From NCBI GenBank assembly GCA_021325515.1, contig JAJPHC010000037.1, forward strand, positions 186,001 to 250,000: a stretch of 64,000 nucleotides of DNA, written 5' to 3'. Below, piece by piece: positions 43,965-53,600 of the stretch (positions within the stretch are counted from its first letter, which is position 1; each line of letters begins with the position of its first letter). This DNA comes from Acidobacteriota bacterium (GTDB lineage: Bacteria; Acidobacteriota; Thermoanaerobaculia; Gp7-AA8). The position numbers and the translations under genes are program-made. The notes under the pieces are model-generated. The model made no database searches, was not told where the DNA came from, and saw only the letters and a list, made by a program, of their open reading frames with translations.

Positions 43965-44357
43965 ATGCAGCGCCGTTCGCGGGGCTTCTCGCTGGTCGAA
44001 GTGCTCATCGCACTGCTGATCCTCGCCGTCGTCATCACCACGACGCTGACGATGTTCACGATGCGCGCGAAGAGGATGGCCGCGGCGAATGAGACGATTC
44101 TCGCCTGGCAGGCGATCGCGAATGAGGTGGATTACCAGCGCCGGGTGCCCTACAGCCAGCTCCAGAAGGGCTCGCTCGATTTCTTTACGTCGACAGAGAT
44201 CCTCACTCCTCTCGCTCCTTACGAGGCGAAGGTCGAGATCAGTGATCCTGTGAATTGGGTGAAGCAGGTGACCGTCTCGGTCCGCTGGCAGGGGGGAAAG
44301 CGGGTCGAGAAAATCACGATCAATCGCGTCGACACAGGAGGAAACAACCTGTGGTGA
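43965..44357 (+). CDS. Type IV pilin-like / pseudopilin protein 1
   Basis: 130 aa with a class III prepilin signal: basic MQRRSRG then FSLVEVLIALLILAVVITTTLTMFTMR, where cleavage after Gly and N-methylation of Phe are expected. Glu at +5 is present (FSLVE). The C-terminal β-rich part is short (VEISDPVNWVKQVTVSVRW). No major pilin or assembly ATPase is near, so a minor pseudopilin of a T2SS/T4P is likely. GTG-coupled to the next gene by a 4-base overlap. Confidence 0.85.
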   Translation: MQRRSRGFSLVEVLIALLILAVVITTTLTMFTMRAKRMAAANETILAWQAIANEVDYQRRVPYSQLQKGSLDFFTSTEILTPLAPYEAKVEISDPVNWVKQVTVSVRWQGGKRVEKITINRVDTGGNNLW

Positions 44358-44866
44358 AAACGCGGGACGCCGGCTTCACGCTTCTGGAAGTCGTCGTCGT
44401 GGTGGCGCTCTTCGGCGTGTTTCTCTGGATCATCGTCGTCCTGACGAACGACATGAGAACGTGGGAAAAAAAGATGCCCGTGAATCTCATGTCGCATCCG
44501 ATGGTCTCCGCGGTGGTGTCCCGCGTCAGGAAAGATGTCGAGGACGCGCAAGAGCCACGCTTTCCCAAACAGATTCCCGGAACGGATTGGACGCGGAGCG
44601 ACAAGGTCCTCCTCGTCACGATCTTCACGGATGCCGGCACTTACACGGTGGTGTGGGATTTCACGAAACCCAACGAGGTAACCCGGCTGACCTACATCGC
44701 GAATCAGGAGCAGTCCCGTTGGACTGCGCACGCGACCCCGCTATTCAGCGTGGCGTATCAGCCTGACATCGACGCAGACGACCCGCTTGCGATCGAGATC
44801 AGGGCGAATGATGAGAAAGGAAAGCTTGCGGTCGATCAAGTCATCTTCCCGCGGACGCACGGTTGA
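44354..44866 (+). CDS. Pseudopilin-like protein 2
   Basis: 170 aa. RDAGFTLLEVVVVVALFGVFLWIIVVL is a prepilin peptidase-type leader (cut after Gly, Phe +1, Glu +5). The globular part contains LMSHPMVSAVVSRVRKDVEDA and a β-strand ending. GTG start, overlapping the previous stop; a neighbouring GTG is also possible. It resembles the GspJ/PilW minor pseudopilin class by position and size, but the exact slot is not assigned. Confidence 0.85.
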   Translation: MKTRDAGFTLLEVVVVVALFGVFLWIIVVLTNDMRTWEKKMPVNLMSHPMVSAVVSRVRKDVEDAQEPRFPKQIPGTDWTRSDKVLLVTIFTDAGTYTVVWDFTKPNEVTRLTYIANQEQSRWTAHATPLFSVAYQPDIDADDPLAIEIRANDEKGKLAVDQVIFPRTHG

Positions 44867-45248
44867 CGCAGAGCGCGGCTTCGTCATCGTTGTCGCTCTC
44901 GTGCTGGCGGTCCTCTACTTCATGCTCATGGCGCTGATCATGATCGATTCCTCACGTGCGCAGGCGGAGGCGCAGAGATTTCGCGCACGGATGGTGGCGT
45001 CGATCCTGGCAGAGGATGGCGCGGAGGCTGCGTGCGTGCAGATGGTCAACAATCCGGGAGGTGGACCTGGACTCGTCCGGAACGAACACGGCGTGGCGAA
45101 GGGCGAATACACTCGAGTGGACAAAAACTTCAGCGTCGCTGCTTATGCAGATACCGCCGGCGTCATCCATCAGCATGCGGAAGTGAAGCTCGATGGGACC
45201 GTGATTGACGGTCATATTCGCATCGACTATTCAAGGCATTCCCAATGA
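44808..45248 (+). CDS. PilX-like membrane-anchored pseudopilin protein 3
   Basis: 146 aa. A short basic leader precedes RGFVIVVALVLAVLYFMLMALIMID, a hydrophobic helix like PilX/GspK-type proteins, which lack the +5 Glu. A soluble part with AEAQRFRARMVASILAEDGAEAA and a β-rich end follows. The start overlaps gene 2 by 59 bases; an ATG one codon later is equally possible. It completes a three-gene minor-pilin set. Confidence 0.75.
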   Translation: MMRKESLRSIKSSSRGRTVDAERGFVIVVALVLAVLYFMLMALIMIDSSRAQAEAQRFRARMVASILAEDGAEAACVQMVNNPGGGPGLVRNEHGVAKGEYTRVDKNFSVAAYADTAGVIHQHAEVKLDGTVIDGHIRIDYSRHSQ

Positions 45249-45252
45249 AGAG

Positions 45253-45271
45253 AGCGGACGAGACGTCCGCT
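45253..45271. terminator. Bidirectional hairpin between convergent genes
   Basis: AGCGGACG-AGA-CGTCCGCT is a perfect 8-bp stem with a 3-base loop in the 34-base gap between the pilin-like gene and the convergent small gene. No clear T-run follows on either strand; a terminator role is inferred from position. Confidence 0.5.
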
Positions 45272-45282
45272 CCCCTCATCAC

Positions 45283-45495
45283 TTACGACATTCTCTTCCT
45301 GCGAAGGAGTCCGGCTCCGATCGCTACGGCGGCGAGGCCGCCGAGAAGGGCGCCCGGATTGTTGCGCGCCATCTCGCGGGCCCGGCCGAGCATGTCGCCG
45401 AAGCCGTGTCCGGCCAGCGGCGCTTCGCTCTTCGGCGTTGTGTCAGGCGGTTGATACGGGTGGAACTGATTCGTCGGACTCATGTTGTCGACCAT
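45283..45495 (-). CDS. Small protein with C-terminal membrane helix (70 aa)
   Basis: Not recognised. The ATG at 45495 has a near-perfect ribosome site (AGGAGGAGCTAG just upstream), which strongly supports translation. A Pro-rich start (FHPYQPPDTTP) leads to a helical part (GFGDMLGRAREMARNNPG) and a hydrophobic end GALLGGLAAVAIGAGLLRRKR, i.e. a single C-terminal membrane anchor with a basic cytoplasmic tail. Divergent from the 64 aa gene 72 bases away. Confidence 0.65.
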   Translation of the reverse strand: MVDNMSPTNQFHPYQPPDTTPKSEAPLAGHGFGDMLGRAREMARNNPGALLGGLAAVAIGAGLLRRKRMS

Positions 45496-45567
45496 CTAGC
45501 TCCTCCTTTCCCGCTGGTTTGTAGTGCGAGTGGGGTGCCAGTAGAATGCGCTTCGCAAGGAGAGAGC

Positions 45568-45762
45568 ATGGCCGGAAATCCGCGTGAGAACGTGAAGGGC
45601 AAAGGCTTCTGGGACGGTGGCGCAGCCGGCCACAGCACGAACGCGCAGGCAGCCGGCCGCCCCAGCGGTTTTCCGGGACGACGCGTGACGAAGACCGCCG
45701 GCATCCGGACGGACGTCGAGTTCCCTCCTGAGGTCACGGCGGCGCAGGAACCCAAGAAGTAA
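45568..45762 (+). CDS. Small Gly-rich soluble protein (64 aa)
   Basis: Not recognised. AAGGAGAG 3-4 bases upstream of ATG is a strong ribosome site. The protein MAGNPRENVKGKGFWDGGAAG is rich in Gly, Pro and Lys, with GRPSGFPGRRVTKTAGIRTD near the end; no membrane segment or motif. It lies just before the ECF sigma gene in the same direction; whether they share a promoter is unknown. Confidence 0.55.
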   Translation: MAGNPRENVKGKGFWDGGAAGHSTNAQAAGRPSGFPGRRVTKTAGIRTDVEFPPEVTAAQEPKK

Positions 45763-45810
45763 ATCCGCTCTCGTTCGGCAGACGTAACATTCAGGTTGAC
45801 AACGGAACTG

Positions 45811-46371
45811 ATGGAAACGGTCAACGAAGCGCTGCTTCCTTCTGTCGCGCGCGGGGACACCGCCGCGTTCGAGGCGTTGTACGACCGTCATTCCGGTACG
45901 CTCTACGCGCTGCTGCTCCGCATCCTCGCCAATCCCGAAGACGCACAGGAAGTTCTGCAGGAGACGTTCGTCAAAGCGTGGACGAACGCGAAGATGTTCG
46001 ATGCGGCGCGCGGCAGCGAGGCGGCGTGGCTGATTTCCATCGCGCGCAGCCGCGGCATCGACAAGCTTCGCTCGCGCAAGATTCGTGTCGATCGTGAAAA
46101 CGATGCGGGACGAGAAATCTCGATTCACTCGTCATTCGTAGATTCAACGACTGGCGCCGATCGGGCGATCCAGTCGCAGGAAAGCAGCGCGGTCCGGAGC
46201 GCTCTATCCGAGTTACCTGAAGCGCAGCGAGTGGCCCTCGAGCTTGCTTATTTCGAGGGCTTCTCTCAGTCGGAGATCGCCGAGAAGCTCGGCGAGCCGC
46301 TGGGAACGATCAAAACGCGGATGCAACTCGGGATGAAGAAGTTGAGGGAGCGCCTACGGGATTTCCAATGA
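45811..46371 (+). CDS. ECF-type RNA polymerase sigma factor
   Basis: 186 aa with sigma region 2 (FEALYDRHSGTLYALLLRILANPEDAQEVLQETFVKAW) and region 4 (LSELPEAQRVALELAYFEGFSQSEIAEKLGEPLGTIKTRMQLGMKKLRERL). It resembles SigK/SigM-type ECF factors whose partner is an RskA-like anti-sigma, which is the next gene. ATG at 45811 is taken; an upstream TTG at 45796 is possible. The stop overlaps the anti-sigma ATG by 4 bases, giving coupled expression. The signal sensed is unknown. Confidence 0.92.
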   Translation: METVNEALLPSVARGDTAAFEALYDRHSGTLYALLLRILANPEDAQEVLQETFVKAWTNAKMFDAARGSEAAWLISIARSRGIDKLRSRKIRVDRENDAGREISIHSSFVDSTTGADRAIQSQESSAVRSALSELPEAQRVALELAYFEGFSQSEIAEKLGEPLGTIKTRMQLGMKKLRERLRDFQ

Positions 46372-47156
46372 CGCATGAGGATTTCGAAGCGATCGCCGCG
46401 CTGGACGCGATTGGTGCCGCAACACGCGATGAGGAGCGGATGCTCAACGGGCATCTCGCCTCGTGCGAGAGTTGTCGCCGCTCACGCGACGAGTTCGCCG
46501 AAGCCGCGACGCTGCTCGCGCGCCAGCTCGAGCCGGTCGCACCTCCAGCCGAGATCCGGAAGCGCGTCGTCGACTCGATCGAAGAGGATGATGAAGAAGA
46601 AAACATCATCCGCGCCGAGAGCCGCTTCAGCAATCGATGGTGGCTGGCCACCGCGGCCACGCTGTTCCTCGCCTTGTGGGGATGGCGTGAGTTCGGAATC
46701 CGCGTCGCGCGCGAACGTGTGAAATCGCAGGATGCGCAGATCGCCGAGTTGAAGTCGAAGCTCGAATCGCTTCGCGATCACGACGACAAGCTCGCGAGCG
46801 AGATGGCCGCGCTCGCGTCGCCGGAGACGAAGACGATCGCTCTCGCGGGACAGCAGGCCTCTCCGTCAGCATCCGCCCGTGTCTATCTGGAGCCATCGCG
46901 CCGCCGCGCCATCGTCTTCTTCCGCAACCTTCCCACCAATGCGAAGGACAAGAGCTATCAGCTCTGGATCATCCGCGCCGATCAGCCGAAGCCGCAAAGC
47001 GCAGGCGTGTTCGATGTCGCGAACAGCGGCAACGCTACGATCGTGATCGAAAACCTCCCCGTCGAGACGGAGATGAAAGCACTCGCGGTCACGCTCGAGC
47101 CGAAAGGCGGAGTGGAGCAGCCGACGAACTCGAATTTCTTCCTGATGGGAGGATAG
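46368..47156 (+). CDS. RskA-type anti-sigma factor (zinc-finger, membrane-anchored)
   Basis: 262 aa. The N-terminal anti-sigma domain has the H-x3-C-x2-C zinc site HLASCESC (near residue 30-36). One membrane helix (WWLATAATLFLALWGW) is followed by a coiled-coil (AQIAELKSKLESLRDHDDKLASE) and a C-terminal β-domain of the RskA type (ALAGQQASPSASARVYLEPSRRRAIVFFRNLP... YQLWIIRADQP). It is expected to hold the sigma factor at the membrane until degraded. Its last codons (MGG, TAG) are already part of a 9-base repeat array. Confidence 0.92.
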   Translation: MTHEDFEAIAALDAIGAATRDEERMLNGHLASCESCRRSRDEFAEAATLLARQLEPVAPPAEIRKRVVDSIEEDDEEENIIRAESRFSNRWWLATAATLFLALWGWREFGIRVARERVKSQDAQIAELKSKLESLRDHDDKLASEMAALASPETKTIALAGQQASPSASARVYLEPSRRRAIVFFRNLPTNAKDKSYQLWIIRADQPKPQSAGVFDVANSGNATIVIENLPVETEMKALAVTLEPKGGVEQPTNSNFFLMGG

Positions 47157-47255
47157 GACGATGGGACCTATAGGACCTATGGGACCTATAGGCAGATGGT
47201 CCCGCCCATTGGTCCCATAGGTCCTATAGGTCCCATACGTCCCATCCTCCCATCA
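47144..47255. repeat. Palindromic pair of GATGGGACCTATA-type arrays
   Basis: Direct and inverted halves of the 9-base repeat, around a centre near GCAGATGGTCCCGCCC, fill the gap between the convergent anti-sigma and fabI genes. Both genes' stop codons are within the array edges (GGATAG and TGATGGGAG). Possible bidirectional terminator or recombination site. Confidence 0.85.
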
Positions 47256-48026
47256 CAGCCCCACGATGTTGTACCCGCAATCGACGTACAGCACCTCGCC
47301 CGTGATTCCGCTTGCCATTCGCGAGCAGAGAAACAGCGCGGCGCTTCCGATCTCTTCGAGCTCTACGTTTCTCCGCAGCGGCGCGCGATCCGCGTGATGC
47401 TTCAGCATCGTCGTGAAGCCTTTGATGCCGCGGGCTGCGAGAGTGTTCACGGGGCCTGCGGAGATCGCGTTGACGCGAATCCCTTTCGGGCCGAGGTTGG
47501 CGGCGAGGTAGCGGACGGAAGATTCGAGTGAGGACTTTGCGACGCCCATGAGGTTGTAGCCCTCGACTGCCTTCACCGCGCCGTAGTAGCTCATCGCGAG
47601 GACGTTGCCGCCGCCGGACTTCTCGAACAGCGGGAGTGCGGCGCGCGTGAGCCCGACCAGCGAATACGCGGAGATGTCGTGCGCAGTCTTGAAACCATCG
47701 CGCGAGGTCCGGACGAAATCATTCTCGAGATCTTCGCGCGGAGCGAATGCGACGGAGTGGACGAGCGTGTCGAGCCTGCCGAATTTCTCATCGACCGTCT
47801 GAAACACTGCATCGATCTCGGCATCGATCGTGACGTCGCACGGCAGGATCAGAGGATCAGTCAACGTCGAGCAGAGCTCCTCGACGTTCTCCTTCAGCCG
47901 TTCGCCCTGATACGTGAAGGCGAGCCGCATCCCTTCGTTCGCGAGCGACTGCGCGATCGCCCAGGCGATCGAACGCTTGTTGGCGACACCGAAGATGATC
48001 CCCGTTTTCCCGTCCAGCAAACCCAT
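47253..48026 (-). CDS. fabI: Enoyl-ACP reductase (NADH)
   Basis: 257 aa, last step of fatty-acid elongation. GIIFGVANKRSIAWAIAQSL is the FabI nucleotide loop. HSVAFAPRED precedes the catalytic Tyr-x6-Lys in MSYYGAVKAVEGYNLMGVAK, and the substrate loop AGPVNTLAARGIKG follows. Full length. It is convergent with the anti-sigma gene and divergent from the S9 peptidase; the 48027-48092 gap likely holds both promoters. Confidence 0.95.
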   Translation of the reverse strand: MGLLDGKTGIIFGVANKRSIAWAIAQSLANEGMRLAFTYQGERLKENVEELCSTLTDPLILPCDVTIDAEIDAVFQTVDEKFGRLDTLVHSVAFAPREDLENDFVRTSRDGFKTAHDISAYSLVGLTRAALPLFEKSGGGNVLAMSYYGAVKAVEGYNLMGVAKSSLESSVRYLAANLGPKGIRVNAISAGPVNTLAARGIKGFTTMLKHHADRAPLRRNVELEEIGSAALFLCSRMASGITGEVLYVDCGYNIVGL

Positions 48027-48092
48027 TCCTCACTCCTTAAGCTTGTCCAACACCCCCCGCAATATATCAAGTCGCAGTAGACTTCCGCCGCC

Positions 48093-50249
48093 ATGAAACG
48101 ACTCTCACTTCTGCTCGCTATCTTTCTGCTTGCGACGACCGCGCTCGCCGATCGGCGCGCGTTCACGATCGAAGATCTCTATCGCCTCAAGACCGTCGGT
48201 GAGCTCGCGATGTCGCCGGACGGCAGGATGCTCACGTTCACCATCGCGACGCCGGACCTGCCGCGCGCCAAGCGCACGACCGCGGTCTGGGTGGTGAACA
48301 CCGATGGCAGCAATCTCCGCCAGGTGACGCGCGGCGAGAAAGACTCGGCGCCGCACTTCTCGCCCGACGGCAAGTCGATCGTCTTCGTCCGCTCGACGGA
48401 CGGCACGCCGAACGTCTGGATCCTTCCGCTGAATGGAGGCGAGTCGCGGCAGCTCACGCATGTCTCCACCGGCGTCTCCGATCCGCTCTGGTCGCCGGAT
48501 GGAAAGACGATCGCGTTCTCGACCGATGTCTATCCGGAGTGCAACGGCGACGACGCCTGCAACAAGAAGAAATCGGATCAGTGGGAAGCGTCGAAGGTGA
48601 AGGGCCACATGGCCAACAGCCTCCTCTATCGCCACTGGACGTCGTGGCGCGACTTCACCGTCACGCACACGTGGGTCGTCGACGTCGAGAGCGGCAAGAC
48701 TCGCGATCTGACGCCGGGCAAGTTCGACTATCCCCCCTTCCAGCTCGGCGGGCCGCTGCAGTACGCCTTCTCCCCGGACTCGAAGGAGCTCTGCGTCGTC
48801 TCCAATCACGATCCGGAGCCGGCGTCGTCGACGAACAACGATCTCTTCCTCGTGCCGGTCGATGGCAGCGCTGCTCCGCGCAACATCACCGCGGCGAACA
48901 AAGCGTTCGACGGCTCGCCGATGTATTCACCCGATGGCCGTTACATCGCCTATCGGATGCAGAAGCAGCCGGGCTACGAATCCGATCTCTTCCGCCTCGC
49001 GCTCTACGATCGCAAGACGGGAGAGTCGCGCGTGCTCACCGAGTCGTACAGGAACTGGATCGATGAATTCGACTGGGCGAGCGACTCGAAGGCGATCTTC
49101 TTCTCCGGTCCCGTCGAAGGCCGCAACCCGATTCAGAAACTCGATCTCGCCAGCGGTGCGATCACGAAAGTGTTCGATGACCGCACGATCGACGCCTTCA
49201 CGATGTCGAAGGACGACAAGTCGGTCTACTACATCGGCCGTTCCGTCGGCGAGCCGAGCGAGCTCTATGCTGCAGACCTCGCGGGCGGCGCCGCGAACCG
49301 CAAGCGCCTCACGCATGTGAACGACGCGGTGGTCGGCGAAGTCGACATCCGCCCCGCGGAAGTGATGTGGGTGACCGGCGCGGAAGGTGCGAAGGTGCAG
49401 GTCTTCGTCGTGAAGCCGCACGACTTCGATCCGAAGAAGAAGTATCCGCTGATCGTCAACGTGCACGGCGGGCCGCAGTCGCAGTGGGCGGACTCCTTCC
49501 GCGGCGACTGGCAGGTCTATCCGGGTGCGGGCTACATCGTCGCATTCCCGAATCCGCATGGCTCGACCGGATTCGGTCAGGACTACACCGCGTCGATCTC
49601 CGGCGACTGGGGCGGCAAACCGTTCGAAGACGTGATGAAGGTCGTCGACGAGCTCGAGAAGCTGCCGTACGTCGACAGGAATCGCATCGGCGCGATGGGC
49701 TGGTCGTATGGCGGTTACTTCATGAACTGGACCGAAGGCCATACGACGCGCTTCAAGGCGATCGCATCGATGATGGGTCTGTTCGATCTCCGTTCGATGT
49801 ACGGTGCGACGGAAGAGCTCTGGTTCCCGGAGTGGGATCTCAAGGGATTGCCGTGGACCTCGGAGCTCTATCAGAAGTGGTCACCGTCGAATTTCGTGCA
49901 GAACTTCAAGACGCCATGCCTCGTGATCAGCGGCGAGCGCGACTACCGCGTGCCCTACACGCAGAGTCTGCAGATGTTCACGGCGCTGCAGAAGATGCAC
50001 GTGCCGTCGCGCCTGATCATCTACTCGAACGCGGGACATTGGCCGAGCTGGTACGAGATGGCTCTCTACTACACCGCTCACCTCGAATGGTTCCACCAGT
50101 ACCTCGGCGGCGGCGCCGCGCCGTGGACGACCGAGCAGTTCCTGCGCAATGAGGTGTTCGACGTGTCGACCGGAAAGCGCATCGAGCCGGAGAATCCGCA
50201 GACGCCGCAGAATCTGCAGGGCAAGCCGGATCAGAAGCCTGTCGGTTAG
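48093..50249 (+). CDS. Secreted S9 family prolyl oligopeptidase-like peptidase
   Basis: 718 aa. Signal peptide MKRLSLLLAIFLLATTALA, then a WD40-like propeller (VGELAMSPDGRMLTFTI, ISPDGK-type repeats, SPDGRYIAYRMQ), then an α/β-hydrolase domain. The nucleophile is Ser538 in MGWSYGGYF; the acid is in SGERDYRVP and the His in SNAGHWPSW. HGGPQSQWADSF is the oxyanion strand. It probably cuts dipeptides or acylaminoacyl peptides in the periplasm. A strong hairpin at its 3' end is shared with the convergent Mpo1-like gene. Confidence 0.93.
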   Translation: MKRLSLLLAIFLLATTALADRRAFTIEDLYRLKTVGELAMSPDGRMLTFTIATPDLPRAKRTTAVWVVNTDGSNLRQVTRGEKDSAPHFSPDGKSIVFVRSTDGTPNVWILPLNGGESRQLTHVSTGVSDPLWSPDGKTIAFSTDVYPECNGDDACNKKKSDQWEASKVKGHMANSLLYRHWTSWRDFTVTHTWVVDVESGKTRDLTPGKFDYPPFQLGGPLQYAFSPDSKELCVVSNHDPEPASSTNNDLFLVPVDGSAAPRNITAANKAFDGSPMYSPDGRYIAYRMQKQPGYESDLFRLALYDRKTGESRVLTESYRNWIDEFDWASDSKAIFFSGPVEGRNPIQKLDLASGAITKVFDDRTIDAFTMSKDDKSVYYIGRSVGEPSELYAADLAGGAANRKRLTHVNDAVVGEVDIRPAEVMWVTGAEGAKVQVFVVKPHDFDPKKKYPLIVNVHGGPQSQWADSFRGDWQVYPGAGYIVAFPNPHGSTGFGQDYTASISGDWGGKPFEDVMKVVDELEKLPYVDRNRIGAMGWSYGGYFMNWTEGHTTRFKAIASMMGLFDLRSMYGATEELWFPEWDLKGLPWTSELYQKWSPSNFVQNFKTPCLVISGERDYRVPYTQSLQMFTALQKMHVPSRLIIYSNAGHWPSWYEMALYYTAHLEWFHQYLGGGAAPWTTEQFLRNEVFDVSTGKRIEPENPQTPQNLQGKPDQKPVG

Positions 50250-50260
50250 GGTTCGAGGAT

Positions 50261-50296
50261 GCGCGGGCGCGCGGTGGCTTCACCGCGTGCCCGCGT
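50261..50296. terminator. 16-bp GC hairpin between convergent genes
   Basis: A 16-bp stem (two G-T wobbles) around a GCTT loop lies in the junction of the S9 peptidase and the convergent Mpo1-like gene; the right arm is inside the Mpo1 stop region. No T-run. Position suggests a bidirectional terminator. Confidence 0.6.
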
Positions 50297-50603
50297 GCTT
50301 CGCCACTTCCCCATCCATCCTTCCCGCGAGCATCAGAAACAGCATGCGATAGTCGGCCGCCAGCGAGTAGAACGGGTGGCCGAATGTCGCCGGCTTGTTG
50401 TGCTCGACGAAGAAGTGCGCGTACCACGCGAAGGCGTAGCCGACGACAGGCACCGCGAAGAAGAACCAGCGGTTCGTCGCGAGTGCGATGCCCAGCGTGG
50501 CGATCGCGAGCACGGAACCGATTGCGTGCAGCAGCCGTGTGCGCGGCTTGGAGTGCGCACGGACGTAGTAAGGCCAGAAGTCAGCAAACGTCCGGATGTC
50601 CAT
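50280..50603 (-). CDS. Mpo1-like (DUF962) membrane protein
   Basis: 107 aa with two membrane helices. FADFWPYYVRAHSKPRTRLLHAIGSVLAI carries the first His set, AWYAHFFVEHNKPATFGHPFYSLAADYRML the second, as in the Mpo1/DUF962 family. Yeast Mpo1 is an Fe-dependent dioxygenase for 2-hydroxy fatty acid α-oxidation; a bacterial role is not known. The start is 92 bases downstream of the giant TamB-Omp85 gene on the same strand. Confidence 0.9.
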   Translation of the reverse strand: MDIRTFADFWPYYVRAHSKPRTRLLHAIGSVLAIATLGIALATNRWFFFAVPVVGYAFAWYAHFFVEHNKPATFGHPFYSLAADYRMLFLMLAGRMDGEVAKHAGTR

Positions 50604-50694
50604 GGCGGGAGATTATGGGCCGAAGGCCCGTCCGGACAATAGCGCGGCCTCCGAAAACGAAACGCTCCACGGCGTGGCGCCGGCGATTCCCCAA

Positions 50695-53600
50695 TCAGAA
50701 CGCGTAGCCGAGCGTGAGGAAATACGACAGCGGCTTTTCGCGCACCGGATTGCCTTCCGCGTCGAACCGCAGAATGCGGCGGTTCAGGTTGTAGCCGACA
50801 TCGAACCGGATCGGCCCGACTGGCGAAAGATAGCGAACGCCTGCGCCGGCTCCATAGCGGAGATCATTGAACTCGATCTTCCCGCGATAGACATTGCCGA
50901 TGTCCCCGAACACCGCGCCACGCACCGATGCGAAGATCGGGAAGCGATATTCGGCATTCATCAGCAGCAGTCCATTGCCGCCGATCGGCGCGACGACATC
51001 CTGGTTGTCTCCGACGAGCGCCAGCGTCGGCTTGCAGTTCTTCGGATCGCGCGGATCCTTGCACGTGGTGCCGAGCAGATCGAGCGGGAACGCGCGATGC
51101 GATGTGTCGCCGCCGGCCGTGAAGCGCTCCGAGAGCGGCACGTCGACGGAACCGAATTGCTGAATCATTCCCGCGCGGCCGCTGAGCACGAAGGTCGTCC
51201 GCGGTGTGAAGCTCAGATACCACGCGCCCTGCGCAAACTCCTTGAGGAAATCCGCGTCGGCCTTGAATGCGCGGAACGCGTACTCGACCGATGCGCTCGT
51301 GAAGAAGCCGTGATGCGGGTCGATCGTGTCGTCGCGCTTGTCCCAGAAGAACGACGGCGAGAGGCTCGAGATCTTGATGTCGAGTTGCGAGCGGTCGAGG
51401 CCGGGGATCAGTGCCTGTTCCGCCTCCTTGCAGACCTTTCCTTCGATGCAGCGGCTGATCTTGTATTCGTAGCGCAGCGACCAGCGCGTCTGATAGCGCG
51501 ACACCTTCGACGTCTCGAGGAACGTGCCGCGCTGCTGGATGTGCGTCTCGGTCTTCGTTGCGTCGTCCGTCTGGAAGACGGTGAGCTGCAGCGGAAGGTT
51601 GAGATTGAAGATGAACGGCTCGCGATACGTGAGGAACGCCTCGCGGTCGTTGCGCGCACGCACGATCTCCAGCCCGAGGTAGCGGCCGGTGCCGAAGAGG
51701 TTGCGATGCGCGATCGACGCGCCGACGCGCGGCGAGATCTTCTCGTTCGTCTGTTTCGTCACACCGAGCGAGCCGGCGACGGTGACGTCCTTCCCTTCTT
51801 CGACCGAGATCACGACGTTGCGCGAACCGACGGAGGTTCCTGCCTGCTCCGGCTGGACGTCGACGCGCTGGAAAATGCCGAGGCGATAGAGATTGCGCTG
51901 CGCCTCGAAGATGTTCGTGTAGCTGAACGGATCGCCTTTCTCCAGCTCCGACTTCCGAAGCACGATGCTCGGCTTCGTGTAGGTGTTGCCGCGCACCACG
52001 ACCTCACCGACTTCGACCCTCGGTCCCTCGGCGACCGTGTAGACGACGTGCGCCGTGGTCTTGTCGGGGGATGTATCGATGCGCGGCGCGACCTGCACTT
52101 CCGCGTAGCCGCGCTCGCCGTAGAACGTCTGCAGCGCGACGACATCGGAGCGCACATTCGCAGGATTCAGCGGATCGCCGGGCTGCATCAGAAGCTTGGG
52201 CAGCGTCCGGGCGCCGAACTTCTCCGTCCCTTCGACCTTCACATCGCTCACGAGCGTCTGCGGTCCCTCGACGATCGGGAAGTCGACCGTCATGGTGCCG
52301 TCCGCCTTCGTCGCGACCACGGGCGTAGCGATCTTCGCCTCCGAGAATCCGCTGAGGCGATAGAACGATTCGATCGCATCGCGATCGCCGTTGAGATCAG
52401 CGCGCGTCGGCGCGACGGCCTGGCGGAAGATCGTCGACATCAGCGTCTTGATCCCGCCGTGCGGTGTGATCGTCACGAGCTCCGAGAGCTTCTTGTCGGA
52501 GACTTTCTCGTTGCCGGTGAACGTCACGGCCGTGAGTTTGTATCGCTGTCCCGGATTGACGTGGAACGTCGTGATCCAGGTGCCGTTCTGCAGTGCGCTT
52601 TCCGTGTCGACCGCGGCGTTGTAGTAACCCTGCTGCTGATAGGCCTTCACGATGTCGTCCGCCGCGCGGTCGATCGCGTCTTCGCTGTATTCCTGATTGC
52701 GGCCGAACGGAATGAGACGGCGCACCGCGCGGCGCGGAACGCCTTCGACTTCGACGCGCACCTTCGGCCCCACGCTCGCCGAGTAGCGAAGTGTGACGGT
52801 GTGCATCGTCTTGTCATACGAGTCGCCGAGATAGCGAATGTCCGCCTTCCGGTAGTCGCGGCGGACGAGATAGCGCTGCATCCGCTCCGCGTCGGTGCGG
52901 GCATCGCCGATGACGAACGGCTTTCCGACGCCGCGCTTCATCTGTCGGGAGATGACCTTTTCGTCGAACGGAGCCAGCGACCCGTCGAAGTTCACGCGCG
53001 CGATCGTCGCCCGCGGTCCGGGCGTGACGTACATCTTCACCTCGGCGATATTGCGATCGCGGAAGTAGTCCGTCGCCGGATCGACCGTGGCCTCGAGATA
53101 GCCGGCGCGATTCAGCATCTCCTGGATGGCGGTGGAGCTGTGATCGACGGCGCTCAAGGAGAGGACGTCACCTTCGTGAATCGTCAGCTCCTTCGCCGCG
53201 CGCGCCTTGTCGGCATTCTTCAAACCGTCGAAGGCGATCTTGCCGATGCGGTAGTTGAGCGAGAGGTTGAACGTGACGTCGATGCCGTTCGCCGCCTCCG
53301 TGGTGTCGACGCGGATGTCGCGGAAGTTGCCGGTGGAGAAGAGCGTCTTGATCGAATCCTGCACGTCGCGGAGCGAGAGGGGCTGGCCGGTATGCACCAC
53401 GACGTACTGGTTGAGGATCGACGTATCGAAGCGGCCGTCCGATTTGAACGAGACATTGCGGACGGGAAGCGCGGCGGTTGCGGGCTTCGGCCGTTCGCCG
53501 TTTTCGCCGGCAGGCGAGACACCTGCCTGCTGCGGGCGGGACACATGCTCTCCAACCGCATGCACGACGCCGAAGCTGAAGACGTCGAACGGATTCTCGC

